Assembly (NCBI RefSeq): GCF_900115705.1
Contig: NZ_FOXL01000005.1
Coordinates: 352,454 to 416,453, forward strand
Reading direction: 5' to 3'
DNA: 64,000 bases
Origin: Frateuria terrea
GTDB lineage: Bacteria > Pseudomonadota > Gammaproteobacteria > Xanthomonadales > Rhodanobacteraceae
The position numbers and the translations under genes are program-made. Positions 54,754 to 63,924 of the stretch are shown here, in pieces. Numbering within the stretch: the stretch's first letter is position 1; each line of letters begins with the position of its first letter. The notes under the pieces are model-generated. The model had not been told where the DNA came from, ran no database searches, and was given only the letters and a program-made list of their open reading frames with translations.

Positions 54754-55521
54754 TCAGGCGGAGCGCAGGTCCAGCATCGCGCCCCTCGCTTGCACACCCT
54801 GCGGCCCGAGCAGCCACACCGTGGCGGCGGCCGCGGCGTCGGGCAGCGGCTGGATGTTCGGGTCCTCGCCGAAGTAGGCCAGGTGGCGCAGCGCCGTGCG
54901 CATCGGGGCAGGCAGTAGTGCGTGCGTGCGGACGGAGGTGGTATCGGTTTCCTGGTGCAGGATCTCGACGAAGCGCTCCAGCGCCGCCTTGGACACGCCG
55001 TAGGCACCCCAGTGCGCGCGGTTGACCAGGTCGGGGTTGTCCAGCACGAACACCACCGAGGCGTCGGCCGCCTTGGCCAGCAGCGGCAGGCAGGCCTGGG
55101 TCAGCGCGAACGGCGCGGACACGTTGACGTGCAGCGTGCGCAGCCATTCGTCCGGCTTGTGCATGGTGATGGGAGTGAGGCCGCCGAAGCTGGCGGCGCA
55201 GTGGACGATGCCATCGAGCCTGCCAAGATCGCGCTCCAGCCCGTCGGCCAGCGCTTCGTAGTCGCGCGGCGTGGCCGCTTCCATGTCCAGCGGATGGATC
55301 ACCGGCTCGGGCAACTGCTCGGCCACGATCAGATCGTAGAGTTGTTCGAGCTGGCGCTTGCGCTTGCCGGTGACCACCACGGTCGCGCCGGCGCGGGCGG
55401 CGGCCAGCGACACGGCGCGGCCCAGGCCGCCGTACGCACCGGTCACCAGCACCACGCGGCCAGCCAGGCTGTCGGCCGCCGGCGCGAAGTCCTGCGGCAG
55501 GCGTGCGGTCGGCAGCGTCAT
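54754..55521 (-). CDS. SDR-family oxidoreductase, YciK-like, altered active site
   Basis: The 255-residue Rossmann protein has TGxxGGLG (VLVTGAYGGLGRAVSLAAAR) and the YxxxK motif (HWGAYGVSKAALERFVEILH), in the same order as E. coli YciK. The region that carries the catalytic Ser in YciK reads VFVLDNPDLVNRAHWGAY, so the Ser position is Asn or Asp here. Its ATG overlaps the grxD stop as ATGA, so the two are translationally coupled. The link to redox or iron-sulfur work is inference from that coupling. Confidence 0.85.
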   Translation of the reverse strand: MTLPTARLPQDFAPAADSLAGRVVLVTGAYGGLGRAVSLAAARAGATVVVTGKRKRQLEQLYDLIVAEQLPEPVIHPLDMEAATPRDYEALADGLERDLGRLDGIVHCAASFGGLTPITMHKPDEWLRTLHVNVSAPFALTQACLPLLAKAADASVVFVLDNPDLVNRAHWGAYGVSKAALERFVEILHQETDTTSVRTHALLPAPMRTALRHLAYFGEDPNIQPLPDAAAAATVWLLGPQGVQARGAMLDLRSA

Positions 55522-55844
55522 GCGCGCACCGCGCCGCTGACGTCGAGGGCCATGCGCGCCAGTTCGCCGGACGACTTGAGGTCCTCGACGATGTCGCACC
55601 CGCCGATCAGCTCGCCCTGGATGAACAGCTGAGGGAAAGTGGGCCAGTTGGCGAAATGCGGCAACGCGGCGCGCACTTCGGGATCGGCAAGCACGTTGAC
55701 GGCGTGAAAGGTAGCGCCGGCCTGTTCCAGCGCCTGCGCGGCGCGGCTGGAAAATCCGCACATGGGAAACTGCGGCGTGCCCTTCATGAAAAGAACCATC
55801 GGGTGCTCGGCGAGCACCGCCTTGATTCGTTCGTTAACGTCCAT
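55518..55844 (-). CDS. grxD: Monothiol CGFS glutaredoxin
   Basis: The 108-residue protein has the CGFS active site at 29-32 (MKGTPQFPMCGFSSRAAQAL), the TFPQLFIQGELIGGCDIV glutathione-binding stretch and KSSGEL near the end. Monothiol glutaredoxins of this type bind a bridging [2Fe-2S] cluster with glutathione and deliver or sense iron-sulfur clusters. It is divergent from sodB across 113 bases, and its end overlaps the SDR gene by four bases (ATGA). Confidence 0.95.
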   Translation of the reverse strand: MDVNERIKAVLAEHPMVLFMKGTPQFPMCGFSSRAAQALEQAGATFHAVNVLADPEVRAALPHFANWPTFPQLFIQGELIGGCDIVEDLKSSGELARMALDVSGAVRA

Positions 55845-55957
55845 AGCTCGGGGGTTCTACAATGCGTGCAGGACCACAAGTGTATCAGTCGCGCACGGAC
55901 TGCCACCCGGCAGCCCAAGCCCGGCTCCCCTTCAAGCCGTAGCCCAAGGAGTCCCTC

Positions 55958-56536
55958 ATGGCGATCGAACTTCCCCCCCTGCCTTACGAAAAGAACGCGC
56001 TGGAACCGAACATCTCCGCCGAGACGCTGGAGTTCCATCACGACAAGCACCACGCCGCTTACGTGACCAACCTCAACAAGCTGATCGCGGGCACCGAGTT
56101 CGAGGGGATGGAGCTTGAGGAGATCGTCCGCAAATCGTCCGGCGGCGTGTTCAACAACGCCGCGCAGACTTGGAACCACACCTTCTACTGGCACTCGATG
56201 AAGCCCAGCGGCGGCGGCGAGCCGACCGGCAAGCTGGCCGACGCGATCAACAAGGCGTTCGGCTCGGTGGAGAAGTTCAAGGAAGAGTTCGCCAAGATGG
56301 GTGCGAGCAACTTCGGTTCGGGCTGGACCTGGCTGGTGCAGCGTCCGGACGGCTCGCTGGGCATCGTCAACACGTCCAACGCCGGCACGCCGATTACCGG
56401 CAGCGACAAGCCCCTGTTGACCTGCGACGTGTGGGAGCACGCCTATTACATCGACTACCGCAACGCGCGGCCGAAGTACCTGGAGAATTTCTGGAACGTG
56501 GTCAACTGGGAATTCGCGGCCAGCAACATGGCCTGA
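55958..56536 (+). CDS. sodB: Iron superoxide dismutase
   Basis: The 192-residue enzyme has the metal ligands His27 ([15 protein letters not shown]), His74 (TWNHTFYW), Asp157 and His161 ([12 protein letters not shown]). The TWNHTFYW and AQTWNHTF context and the Fe-specific WTWLVQ favour iron over manganese. It dismutes superoxide in the cytoplasm. AAGGAGTCCCTC precedes the ATG. It is divergent from grxD and ends in a strong terminator. Confidence 0.96.
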   Translation: MAIELPPLPYEKNALEPNISAETLEFHHDKHHAAYVTNLNKLIAGTEFEGMELEEIVRKSSGGVFNNAAQTWNHTFYWHSMKPSGGGEPTGKLADAINKAFGSVEKFKEEFAKMGASNFGSGWTWLVQRPDGSLGIVNTSNAGTPITGSDKPLLTCDVWEHAYYIDYRNARPKYLENFWNVVNWEFAASNMA

Positions 56537-56554
56537 GAAGCGCGGGCGACCTAC

Positions 56555-56590
56555 AAAAAAAAGCGGAGCCGCGCGGCTCCGCTTTTTTTT
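56555..56590. terminator. Bidirectional terminator between sodB and purK
   Basis: AAGCGGAGCC-GCGC-GGCTCCGCTT with an A-run before and a T-run after. It can stop both sodB on the plus strand and purK on the minus strand, which converge here. Confidence 0.92.
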
Positions 56591-56647
56591 GCCCCAGCTC
56601 TTCAATCCGCTCGTCGAAAGGCGGGTTGAAACGCGTCTGGCGACGGT

Positions 56648-57802
56648 CTACCCGAGCACTTGCAGGGCTGGCTGCGCCTGGCCATCGCGTCCCAAATCAT
56701 GGGCAATGTGGTTCAGCCGTTCGGCCAGAACCCGGGCATCCGGCGCACACACCGTGGCATGTCCCACCTTGCGCCCCGAGCGCGCCTGCTTGCCGTAGTC
56801 GTGCCAGTGTGCGTCCGTGGTGGTCAGCACCGGCGCCGGATCGGGCAGTTCGCCGATCCAGTTGAACATGCACGAAAGCCCGCGCGCACCGATGTCGCCC
56901 AGCGGCATGCCGAGCACGGCGCGCACATGGTTCTCGAACTGGCTCGTGTGCGCTCCCTCGATGGTCCAGTGGCCGGAGTTGTGCACACGGGGAGCCATCT
57001 CGTTACCCAGCAACTTGCCGTCCTTGACGAACAGTTCCAGCGCGAACACGCCCACGTAATCCAGGCGTTCGGCCAGCGTGCGGGCCAGTTCGGTAGCGCG
57101 CCGCTGCAGCTCGTCGATATCGGGGGCCGGCGCCAGGCTCAGGCTGAGCACGCCGTCGGTGTGCCAATTGCGGGTCAGCGGCCAGGTGCGGAAGTCGCCC
57201 TCGCGGCTGCGCACGGCGATTACCGACAGTTCGCGCTCGAACGGCACGAAGGCTTCCAGGATCAGGCCATGCGCGGCGCCCTGTGCACCCAGCGCAGCCC
57301 AGGCGGCATCGGCATCACCCACCGTCTTGAGGCGGAATTGGCCCTTGCCGTCGTAGCCCAGCCGGCGGGTCTTGAGGATCGCCGGCGCACCGACCTCGGC
57401 GATTGCCCGGCCCAGGTCTTCCCGGGTGTCGACGGCGACGAACGCCGGGGTGTCCAGCCCGCATTCGCGGAACAGCGTTTTCTCGGCAAGCCGGTCCTGC
57501 GCCACCGCCAATGCGCCCGGTACGGGCGAGACGGCAACACGCTCGGCCAGCCAGTGCGCGGTCTCGGCCGGCACGTTTTCGAAATCGAAGGTGACGACGT
57601 CAACCATCGAGGCAAAGCGCGCCAGCGCCTCGTAGTCCGTCCAGTCGGCCACCACCAGCGGCGCGACCTGCCCGGCGCAGGCGTCGCCCGCGCTGTCGAC
57701 CACCAGCGTCTTGACGCCGAGCGGCGCGCCGGCGAGCGCCAGCATGCGCGCGAGCTGGCCGCCGCCGAGGATGCCCAGTACCGGTTGCCGACGCTCGCTC
57801 AT
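56648..57802 (-). CDS. purK: N5-carboxyaminoimidazole ribonucleotide synthase
   Basis: The 384-residue ATP-grasp enzyme has the N-terminal [20 protein letters not shown], the ATP-binding [28 protein letters not shown]-like [14 protein letters not shown], and the C-terminal [20 protein letters not shown] followed by [16 protein letters not shown]. It carboxylates AIR with ATP and bicarbonate in purine synthesis. Its ATG overlaps the purE stop by four bases, the usual purEK operon. Confidence 0.96.
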   Translation of the reverse strand: MSERRQPVLGILGGGQLARMLALAGAPLGVKTLVVDSAGDACAGQVAPLVVADWTDYEALARFASMVDVVTFDFENVPAETAHWLAERVAVSPVPGALAVAQDRLAEKTLFRECGLDTPAFVAVDTREDLGRAIAEVGAPAILKTRRLGYDGKGQFRLKTVGDADAAWAALGAQGAAHGLILEAFVPFERELSVIAVRSREGDFRTWPLTRNWHTDGVLSLSLAPAPDIDELQRRATELARTLAERLDYVGVFALELFVKDGKLLGNEMAPRVHNSGHWTIEGAHTSQFENHVRAVLGMPLGDIGARGLSCMFNWIGELPDPAPVLTTTDAHWHDYGKQARSGRKVGHATVCAPDARVLAERLNHIAHDLGRDGQAQPALQVLG

Positions 57803-58302
57803 GCCCGCGGGTCCGGCTGATCGAGCACGGCCTGCGTCTGCCGGGAACGGAAGCCATCGAGCTTCTGCGCAATAGCCGCATCGTGCAGCGCCAGCACCGA
57901 AGCGGCGAACAGTCCTGCGTTCACCGCACCTGCACGGCCGATCGCCAGGGTGCCGACCGGAATACCGGCGGGCATCTGCGCGATGGAGAGCAGCGAATCC
58001 ATGCCGTTGAGCGCCTTGGACTGCACCGGCACGCCGAGCACCGGTACCCGCGTCTTGGCAGCCAGCATGCCGGGCAGATGCGCGGCACCGCCGGCGCCGG
58101 CAATGATCACCTCGATGCCGCGCGCAACCGCCTCCTCCGCGTAGCGGAATAGCAGATCGGGCGTACGGTGGGCCGAGACCACCCGCACCTCATGGGGTAT
58201 GCCCAGCTCGTCCAGCACGGCGGCGGCGTGCTCCATGGTTTCCCAATCCGAACGGGAGCCCATCACCACGCCCACACGGGCCGGCTTGGCGGTCGATGTC
58301 AT
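57799..58302 (-). CDS. purE: N5-carboxyaminoimidazole ribonucleotide mutase
   Basis: This 167-residue class I PurE has [20 protein letters not shown], the SAHRTPD loop with its catalytic His, [20 protein letters not shown] and [20 protein letters not shown] with [12 protein letters not shown]. It moves the carboxyl group from N5 to C4 of the AIR derivative. It is the first gene of the purEK operon, with stop and start overlapping as ATGA. It is divergent from the Trm112 gene. Confidence 0.96.
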   Translation of the reverse strand: MTSTAKPARVGVVMGSRSDWETMEHAAAVLDELGIPHEVRVVSAHRTPDLLFRYAEEAVARGIEVIIAGAGGAAHLPGMLAAKTRVPVLGVPVQSKALNGMDSLLSIAQMPAGIPVGTLAIGRAGAVNAGLFAASVLALHDAAIAQKLDGFRSRQTQAVLDQPDPRA

Positions 58303-58356
58303 GGTTCTGCCATCCCAAAAGGGCTATTGTACGGGCTTTCCGCACGACACCCCACC

Positions 58357-58629
58357 ATGGACAAGCGCCTGCTCGACATCCTGTGCTGCCCGGTCAGCAA
58401 GACGCCCGTTCGCCTGCTCGCGCGCGGCGAACTGGAGGCGATCAATGCCGCGATCGAGCGCGGCGAAATCGATACCGTCGCGGGCGCTCCGGTGCGTGAG
58501 CGTCTGGGCGAGGGTCTCATCACCGTCGACCACAAGGTCGTCTACCGCGTTGACGATGGCATCCCGGTCATGCTGCCCGAGGAGGGCATCGGTACCGTGC
58601 AATTGAAGGACTTTCCAGCCACCGCCTGA
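58357..58629 (+). CDS. Trm112-family protein
   Basis: The 90-residue protein begins DKRLLDILCCPVSKTPVRLL, the Trm112 zinc-ribbon start (LLDILxCPxxKxPL), and ends ITVDHKVVYRVDDGIPVMLP (the DGIPVML signature). Bacterial Trm112-like proteins of this size partner with methyltransferases or occur near lpxK/kdsB. Only one clear cysteine pair is left (Cys10-Cys11), so zinc binding is doubtful. No kdsB or lpxK is next to it here. Confidence 0.88.
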   Translation: MDKRLLDILCCPVSKTPVRLLARGELEAINAAIERGEIDTVAGAPVRERLGEGLITVDHKVVYRVDDGIPVMLPEEGIGTVQLKDFPATA

Positions 58630-58789
58630 GGCGTCCATTCAAAAAAGTGAACGGCGCCATGCTTTTGCACACGGCGTCCACTAATGTGTACGCCAGTGCA
58701 TGAGTCATTCACGTTTTCTCCCTTAAGGTCGGTTTTCACGTGGCCGGGCGGCCGTTTTCATCGGCAAAGGATGCTTCAGGGGTGTGGCG

Positions 58790-61078
58790 ATGAAAGAAGC
58801 CAATGAGCCTAGCAAGGTCGTCAGTCTGGGCTCGCGCCAGGACTCGGCCGAACGTATCGGCGACCTGCTCGGTGCCGTGCGTGCGATTGCCGGCCGCCGC
58901 CTGCAGCTGTTGCTTGGCAATATGTTCGAACACGTCGACGATGCATTGTTCGACCTTGCCGAGAAAGCGGAGAACAACGCCGCCCAGATGCATTATTTCG
59001 ACGGCATGCGCGAGGTCCGCAAGCGCAGGCCCATGGTCGAACGCAGTTTCCTTGCGCAGGTCAGCCGTGAACTGACCGGCCTCTCGGCCCGCACCGCTCC
59101 AGCCACCGCCGTGCCACCGCCCGCCGGGCCGCTAGAGCTGTCGCTGGTGGCTGAAAACGAGCTCGAGGAATCGCTCGCCATCACCAGCATGATCAGCAAG
59201 AACGAATCGCGCCTCGCGCGCGACCTGTTCGCCGTGAACCAGCGGCTGTCGGTGATCTGTGGCGGCATCAAGATCGACGAAAGCACCAACCCGGTCGCGC
59301 CGGCCGCGCTGGCCCAGGCGTTTCGCCAGGCGATGCGCGAGCTGACGGCGGAAATGCGCGTCAAGCTGATCATCTACAAGCTGTTCGATCGCTACGTGCT
59401 GTCCACGCTGGAAGAGCTGTACCAGGAAATCAACACCGAACTGGTGCGTGCCGGCGTGCTGCCGCAGCTGCGCCATGAGGTGGTGCGCGGCGACGCTTCA
59501 GCCGGTGCGACGGCTGCGCCCACGGCCGCAGGGAACAAGGCAGTCGTGGACGCCGTCGCTGGCGATACCGACAAGGAAGCCGAGCTTGCCAGCGAACTGC
59601 TGCACACCGTGCGCGCCCTGTTCAGTGCGCGCCGGGCCCAGTCCGGTGGCGTCGCTGCCAGCGCCGGCGCGGCAGGCGTGGTCGGCCATGGCGCGGCCAT
59701 CGCGGTGCCGACCGCCAATGAGTTGCTTGGCGCGCTGAGCGTGCTGCAGAGCCAGCTGGCGACCGGGCCGCTGCCGAGCGCCGATGCAGTCGACCCGGCG
59801 GTGCTGAGCCGCGACGTTGCGCAGTTGAAGGAGCACCTGCTCGGCCAGCTGGGCGCGCTGCGTGGCGAGCGGCCCGGCCAGGTGTCGGCGATCGACGAGG
59901 ACACCATCGACCTGGTGGGGATGCTGTTCGAATTCATTCTCGCGGACAGCACGCTGCCGGCGGAAATGCAGGTGTTGCTCGCGCGGCTGCAGATCCCCTA
60001 TCTCAAGGCCGCGATTCTCGATCGGCGCCTGTTCGCCCATCGCCAGCACCCGGCGCGCCGCCTGCTTGACGGCCTTGCCGAACTGGCCAAGGGCTGGTCG
60101 CAGGAATCCGACCGGGACCACCGCGTCTACGAGAAGATCAAATCCATCGTCGAGTGCCTCCTGCACGATTTCGACGACGACATGAGCCTGTTCGAGCGCC
60201 TCGGCGGCGAGCTGCAGGCCTTCCACGAGCAGAGCCGCAAGCGTGCCGAGCTCGCCGAGCAGCGCGTCGCCGAATCGGCGCGTGGCCGCGAGAAACTCGA
60301 ACTGGCGCGTCGTCGTGCGGCCCGCGAGATCCTCGACCGGATCGGCAGCCAGACGTTGCCACCGCTGATTCACGGCGTGCTGGCGCGTGCCTGGGCCAAC
60401 CACCTGGTGTTGACCATTCTGCGCCAGGGCGAGGACTCCCCGGCTTTTGCCGAAGCGCTGCGCTTCGTCAACGAGTTCATAGCCAGTGCCCGCCCCGTCC
60501 ACGGCGACGAGGACCGTCGCAGCCTGCTGCGTATGCTGCCCGGCATCGAGCGGGCATTGCGCCGTGGACTGGCCAACGTGGCCTTCCAGGAAAGCGACAT
60601 AGAACGCCTGCTCGGCCAACTGCACGCCTACTATAGGCAACAGCTCGGCGAATCGGCGCCGGATACCAGTACGGAAGACGGGGTATTGCCGATTCCGGAC
60701 AGCATCCAGCCGCTGCTTGACACCGAGTCTCGCGAGCCGGAACCGGAGTCGTTCCCGCCGACGCCCGCCACTGTGGACGACGGCGAACTCAGCCAAATCG
60801 AACAACTCAAGCCTGGCTCCTGGCTGGAATTCTGCCCCACCGGAGACGCGGTGACCCGCGCCAAGCTGTCGTGGATCAGCCCCATGAGCGGGCGCTACCT
60901 GTTCGTCAACCGTCGCGGGCTGAAGGTCGGCGACTACGCACCGCACGAGCTGGCTGCAGCCCTGGCCGCCGGCAGCGCGCGGATCCTGCCGTCCGAGCCC
61001 CTGTTCGACCGCGCAATGGGCGCCATCGTCGATCGCCTGAGCCAGGCAGCGGCGTCCGGCACGGGCGACCTGCCGTAG
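58790..61078 (+). CDS. DUF1631 family protein
   Basis: The 762-residue, mostly helical protein has the DUF1631 pattern: RRLQLLLGNMFEHVDDALFD with LAEKAENNAAQMHYFDGMRE at the start, FEFILADSTLPAEMQVLLAR LQIPYLKAAILD in the middle and LSWISPMSGRYLFVNRRGLK near the end. The C-terminal WLEFCPTGDAVTRAKLSWIS resembles a PilZ-like beta domain (RxxxR is not complete). DUF1631 proteins are common in gamma- and betaproteobacteria; function is unknown, but PilZ-type tails suggest cyclic-di-GMP input. AGGGGTG lies upstream of ATG 58790. Confidence 0.85.
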   Translation: MKEANEPSKVVSLGSRQDSAERIGDLLGAVRAIAGRRLQLLLGNMFEHVDDALFDLAEKAENNAAQMHYFDGMREVRKRRPMVERSFLAQVSRELTGLSARTAPATAVPPPAGPLELSLVAENELEESLAITSMISKNESRLARDLFAVNQRLSVICGGIKIDESTNPVAPAALAQAFRQAMRELTAEMRVKLIIYKLFDRYVLSTLEELYQEINTELVRAGVLPQLRHEVVRGDASAGATAAPTAAGNKAVVDAVAGDTDKEAELASELLHTVRALFSARRAQSGGVAASAGAAGVVGHGAAIAVPTANELLGALSVLQSQLATGPLPSADAVDPAVLSRDVAQLKEHLLGQLGALRGERPGQVSAIDEDTIDLVGMLFEFILADSTLPAEMQVLLARLQIPYLKAAILDRRLFAHRQHPARRLLDGLAELAKGWSQESDRDHRVYEKIKSIVECLLHDFDDDMSLFERLGGELQAFHEQSRKRAELAEQRVAESARGREKLELARRRAAREILDRIGSQTLPPLIHGVLARAWANHLVLTILRQGEDSPAFAEALRFVNEFIASARPVHGDEDRRSLLRMLPGIERALRRGLANVAFQESDIERLLGQLHAYYRQQLGESAPDTSTEDGVLPIPDSIQPLLDTESREPEPESFPPTPATVDDGELSQIEQLKPGSWLEFCPTGDAVTRAKLSWISPMSGRYLFVNRRGLKVGDYAPHELAAALAAGSARILPSEPLFDRAMGAIVDRLSQAAASGTGDLP

Positions 61079-61282
61079 CTTCTCGCCCGCGGCGTACACC
61101 CGCATCGCGATTCTGCACCATCGCCTTCGCCGCCCCCGCCCTGCGGGGCGCGTCCGAAAAGGCGAGCCCGGGATTTCGCCGGCGTGGCTCAGCTATGCTT
61201 ACGGGCTGCGGGAACCGGTAACGGACGCAAGTGACCTGCGTTCCTTTGCGCCCGCCGTCTTTTTCCACCGAACGGATGCCGC

Positions 61283-62143
61283 ATGCCTGACGCGCTTTCC
61301 CTCGCCCCGCCCGACACCCGGCTGATCGACGCCGACGTCGAACGCGCCTTTGCCGAGGACCTTGGTGGCGGCGACGCCACTGCCGACCTGCTTCCGGCAG
61401 ACGCCCTTGCCGAGGCAATGCTGACCTGTCGAGAGGATGCCGTGATTGCCGGCATCCCTTGGTTCGATGCCTGCTTCCGCAAGCTCGATCCCCAGGTGGC
61501 GATAGAGTGGCACGTGCTCGAGGGTGAGCGGGTAGCCGCCGGCAGCGTGATCTGCCATCTGCGCGGGCGCGCCCGGGCATTGGTCAGTGCGGAGCGCTCA
61601 GCGCTCAATTTCCTGCAATTGCTTTCGGGCACGGCCACGACCACCGCCGACTACGTGGCCGCCGTGGCCGGCACAGGGGTGCGCGTGCTGGATACGCGCA
61701 AAACCGTGCCCGGCCTGCGCCAGGCACAGAAATACGCCGTGCGTTGCGGCGGTGGCTACAACCACCGTATTGGCCTGTTTGATGCGATCCTCGTCAAGGA
61801 AAACCACATCGCCGCGGCTGGGGGGATCGAACCGGCCGTGTCCGCGGCGCGGCGTCTGCATCCGTCCTTGCTGCTGGAAATCGAGGTGGAAACGCTCGAC
61901 GAGTTGCGCCGCGCGATCGACGCCGGCGTCGATCGCATCATGCTCGACAACTTCACTCCTGCGATGATGATCGAAGCCGTGGCGATCGCCTCCGGTCGTG
62001 TGCCGCTGGAAATCTCCGGCAACGTCGACCTGCAGACCATCGGCGGCTATGCGCGCACGGGCGTCGACTTCATCTCGGTGGGCGCACTGACCAAGCACGT
62101 ACGCGCGATCGATCTGTCGCTGCGTCTGCGCCTATCCGATTGA
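61283..62143 (+). CDS. nadC: Nicotinate-nucleotide pyrophosphorylase (carboxylating)
   Basis: The 286-residue protein is full-length QAPRTase: FAEDLGGGDATADLLPADAL, then SAERSALNFLQLLSGTATTT, RVLDTRKTVPGLRQAQKYAV RCGGGYNHRIGLFDAILVKENH, IEVETLDELRRAIDAGVDRI MLDNFTP and ISGNVDLQTIGGYARTGVDF ISVGALTKH. It makes nicotinate mononucleotide from quinolinate and PRPP in NAD synthesis. It is monocistronic; a DUF3301 gene follows after 170 bases. Confidence 0.96.
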   Translation: MPDALSLAPPDTRLIDADVERAFAEDLGGGDATADLLPADALAEAMLTCREDAVIAGIPWFDACFRKLDPQVAIEWHVLEGERVAAGSVICHLRGRARALVSAERSALNFLQLLSGTATTTADYVAAVAGTGVRVLDTRKTVPGLRQAQKYAVRCGGGYNHRIGLFDAILVKENHIAAAGGIEPAVSAARRLHPSLLLEIEVETLDELRRAIDAGVDRIMLDNFTPAMMIEAVAIASGRVPLEISGNVDLQTIGGYARTGVDFISVGALTKHVRAIDLSLRLRLSD

Positions 62144-62315
62144 GGCGGGGTTCGATGGCGCGTTTTGGCGATGTGCGGGAGATCCTGTCCATCCTGTTGC
62201 GCGAGGCTCAGGCACACGCCCTTTCCCCGTAGACCGGGAGCTGGCGCGCGCCGTGTCCACTGCGCGAACGGCACCTCGACTTGCACGCGCCCCGGGCCAC
62301 CCACACACTGCCTGC

Positions 62316-62711
62316 ATGAGTCAAGTTTCCGACCTCATCGCCCTGCTGGCGCTCTCCGGAGTCGCCGGCGCGTGGCTCAAGTTCACCCATGCCCGCGAGC
62401 GTGCGGTGGATGAGGCGCGCCAGCAGTGTGCCCAGCATGGGCTGCAGCTGCTCGACGAAACGGTGAGTTTGCGTAGCTTCCGCTGGCGACGCGTCGGCGG
62501 CAGCCGCCGGCTGGAGCTTGGCTATGCCTTCGAGGTCAGCGCGCACGGCGACGATCGGCTGGACGGTCGTTTGTGGATGCATGGAGAGCGGCTCGCGGGG
62601 TTGAGCCTGCCCAGCGACGGCGCGCCCCTGGGGACGGTCGAGCCGTCGCCATCGGCATTGCCTGACAACGTCGTTCCGTTACGACCCCGGCCGCCGCGGG
62701 CCGGCCCTTGA
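62316..62711 (+). CDS. DUF3301 membrane-anchored protein
   Basis: The 131-residue protein has an N-terminal hydrophobic helix (SDLIALLALSGVAGAWLKFT) and then HARERAVDEARQQCAQHGLQ and LDETVSLRSFRWRRVGGSRR with LELGYAFEVSAHGDDRLDGR LWMHGERLAG. This is the whole DUF3301 layout: an anchor, a conserved A...C...L.LLD-like helix, and a beta part. Function is unknown. It converges with sspB. Confidence 0.85.
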   Translation: MSQVSDLIALLALSGVAGAWLKFTHARERAVDEARQQCAQHGLQLLDETVSLRSFRWRRVGGSRRLELGYAFEVSAHGDDRLDGRLWMHGERLAGLSLPSDGAPLGTVEPSPSALPDNVVPLRPRPPRAGP

Positions 62712-62781
62712 AGCGAACGGCCAGCCAGGCCGCAAGCCTGCCGGCTGACCGCCCTCTTCTTAACGAACCGGGCGAACGCGA

Positions 62782-63213
62782 CTACTTCACCACCCGCAAA
62801 TGCGGTGAGCGCTTGGGTTTATCCGGACCTTCGCCGGACGGACCGGGGCCATCCGGCCCGGGCGCCGGGGGTGGCGTGTCGCCCTCCTCGGCCGGAAACA
62901 TCATCCCTTGTCCATTTTCCTGCGCATACAGGGCCAGCACGGCCTGCACCGGAATGCGGATTGCCTGGCTGACGCCCGAGAAACGCGCCTGGAAGCTGAT
63001 GAAGTCGTTGCCCAGCTCCAGGCTGGCCACCGCGCGCATGGCAAGGTTGAGTACTACCTGGCCGTTCTTGATCACCTGTGGCGGAACGCGCACGCCCTCG
63101 ACGGTAGCATCCACCAGCACATAAGGGGTCAGCTGGTTGTCGGTGATCCAGTCGTAGATCGCCCGCAGCAGGTACGGACGATTGGAGCTCATCGGCGGCG
63201 TGCGCTCGGTCAT
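62782..63213 (-). CDS. sspB: ClpXP protease specificity-enhancing factor
   Basis: The 143-residue protein has the SspB core: SNRPYLLRAIYDWITDNQLT PYVLVDA, then NGQVVLNLAMRAVASLELGN DFISFQARFSGV and IRIPVQAVLALYAQENGQGM MF, a Pro/Gly-rich linker, and the C-terminal tail RSPHLRVVK. The last residues fit the XB motif that docks on ClpX. SspB delivers ssrA-tagged proteins to ClpXP. It follows sspA with 13 bases between; ATG 63192 is an alternative start. Confidence 0.95.
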   Translation of the reverse strand: MTERTPPMSSNRPYLLRAIYDWITDNQLTPYVLVDATVEGVRVPPQVIKNGQVVLNLAMRAVASLELGNDFISFQARFSGVSQAIRIPVQAVLALYAQENGQGMMFPAEEGDTPPPAPGPDGPGPSGEGPDKPKRSPHLRVVK

Positions 63214-63226
63214 TGAGCCATGCCGG

Positions 63227-63850
63227 TCATGGACGCATCGCCCGTTCTTCGTTGGTCAGGCTGCGCGCGTAACCCTGGCTGTGGAACAGCCGCTCGCCGT
63301 AGTCGACGATCGGCTTGCCTTCGCGGCCCAGATCCACGCCCAGCCACGGCAGGCGCCATACCACCGGCGCAACCAGGCAGTCGACCAGGCTCATTTCCGG
63401 ATTGAGGAAGAACTTGGCCGCCTTGAACAGCGGCAGCGATGCCAGCAGGTGCTCGCGCAGGCGCTTGCGCGCAGCATCGGCCGGGCGACCGCCAGAACGG
63501 ATCGTGTCCACTTCCGGCAGCCAGTCGCGCTCGATGCGCACGGTCGCCAGGCGCAATCGCGCGCGCGACAGCGGGTCGATCGGCATCAGCGGCGGGTGCG
63601 GATAGCGCTCGTCCAGGTATTCGCAGACGACCGCGGTATCGTAAAGAGTCAGGTCACGGTCGACCAGGGTCGGCGTGGTGCCGTAGGGATTGAGGTCGAG
63701 CAGGTCTTCCGGCGGCTTGGCCGGGTCGACCAGGACACGCTCGTAGCTGACGCCCTTGGCCGCGAGCACCAGCCGCGCGCGATGGCACTGGATGTCGTCG
63801 GCGGTGGTGTACAGGGTCAGTACGGTACGCGAACGAGCGCTTTGCACCAT
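63227..63850 (-). CDS. sspA: Stringent starvation protein A
   Basis: The 207-residue GST-fold protein has LTLYTTADDIQCHRARLVLA AKGV, NPYGTTPTLVDRDLTLYDTA VVCEYLDERYPHPPLMP with Pro84-His85-Pro86 in the same positions as E. coli SspA, and SLVDCLVAPVVWRLPWLGVD. SspA binds RNA polymerase and sigma-70 and helps in acid and stationary-phase responses; it lacks GST activity. It lies between petC and sspB, the usual order. Confidence 0.95.
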   Translation of the reverse strand: MVQSARSRTVLTLYTTADDIQCHRARLVLAAKGVSYERVLVDPAKPPEDLLDLNPYGTTPTLVDRDLTLYDTAVVCEYLDERYPHPPLMPIDPLSRARLRLATVRIERDWLPEVDTIRSGGRPADAARKRLREHLLASLPLFKAAKFFLNPEMSLVDCLVAPVVWRLPWLGVDLGREGKPIVDYGERLFHSQGYARSLTNEERAMRP

Positions 63851-63874
63851 GCGCTTTTCTCCCCTTCAATAAGC

Positions 63875-63902
63875 GATGCGGCGACGCGCACGTCGCCGCA
63901 TC
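63875..63902. terminator. Perfect 12-bp hairpin between petC and sspA
   Basis: GATGCGGCGACG and CGTCGCCGCATC pair over 12 bases with a CGCA loop. Only GCTTATTG follows on the minus strand, so termination would be partial; it may be an attenuator or an mRNA 3' end in the petABC-sspAB region. Confidence 0.55.
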
Positions 63903-63924
63903 CGAGGCTGGTGGACGATCCGGT

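Noticed and set aside
59498-61105. Minus-strand open frame of 535 codons
   Set aside because: It is antisense to the DUF1631 gene and is Arg/Gln/Gly-rich without motifs.
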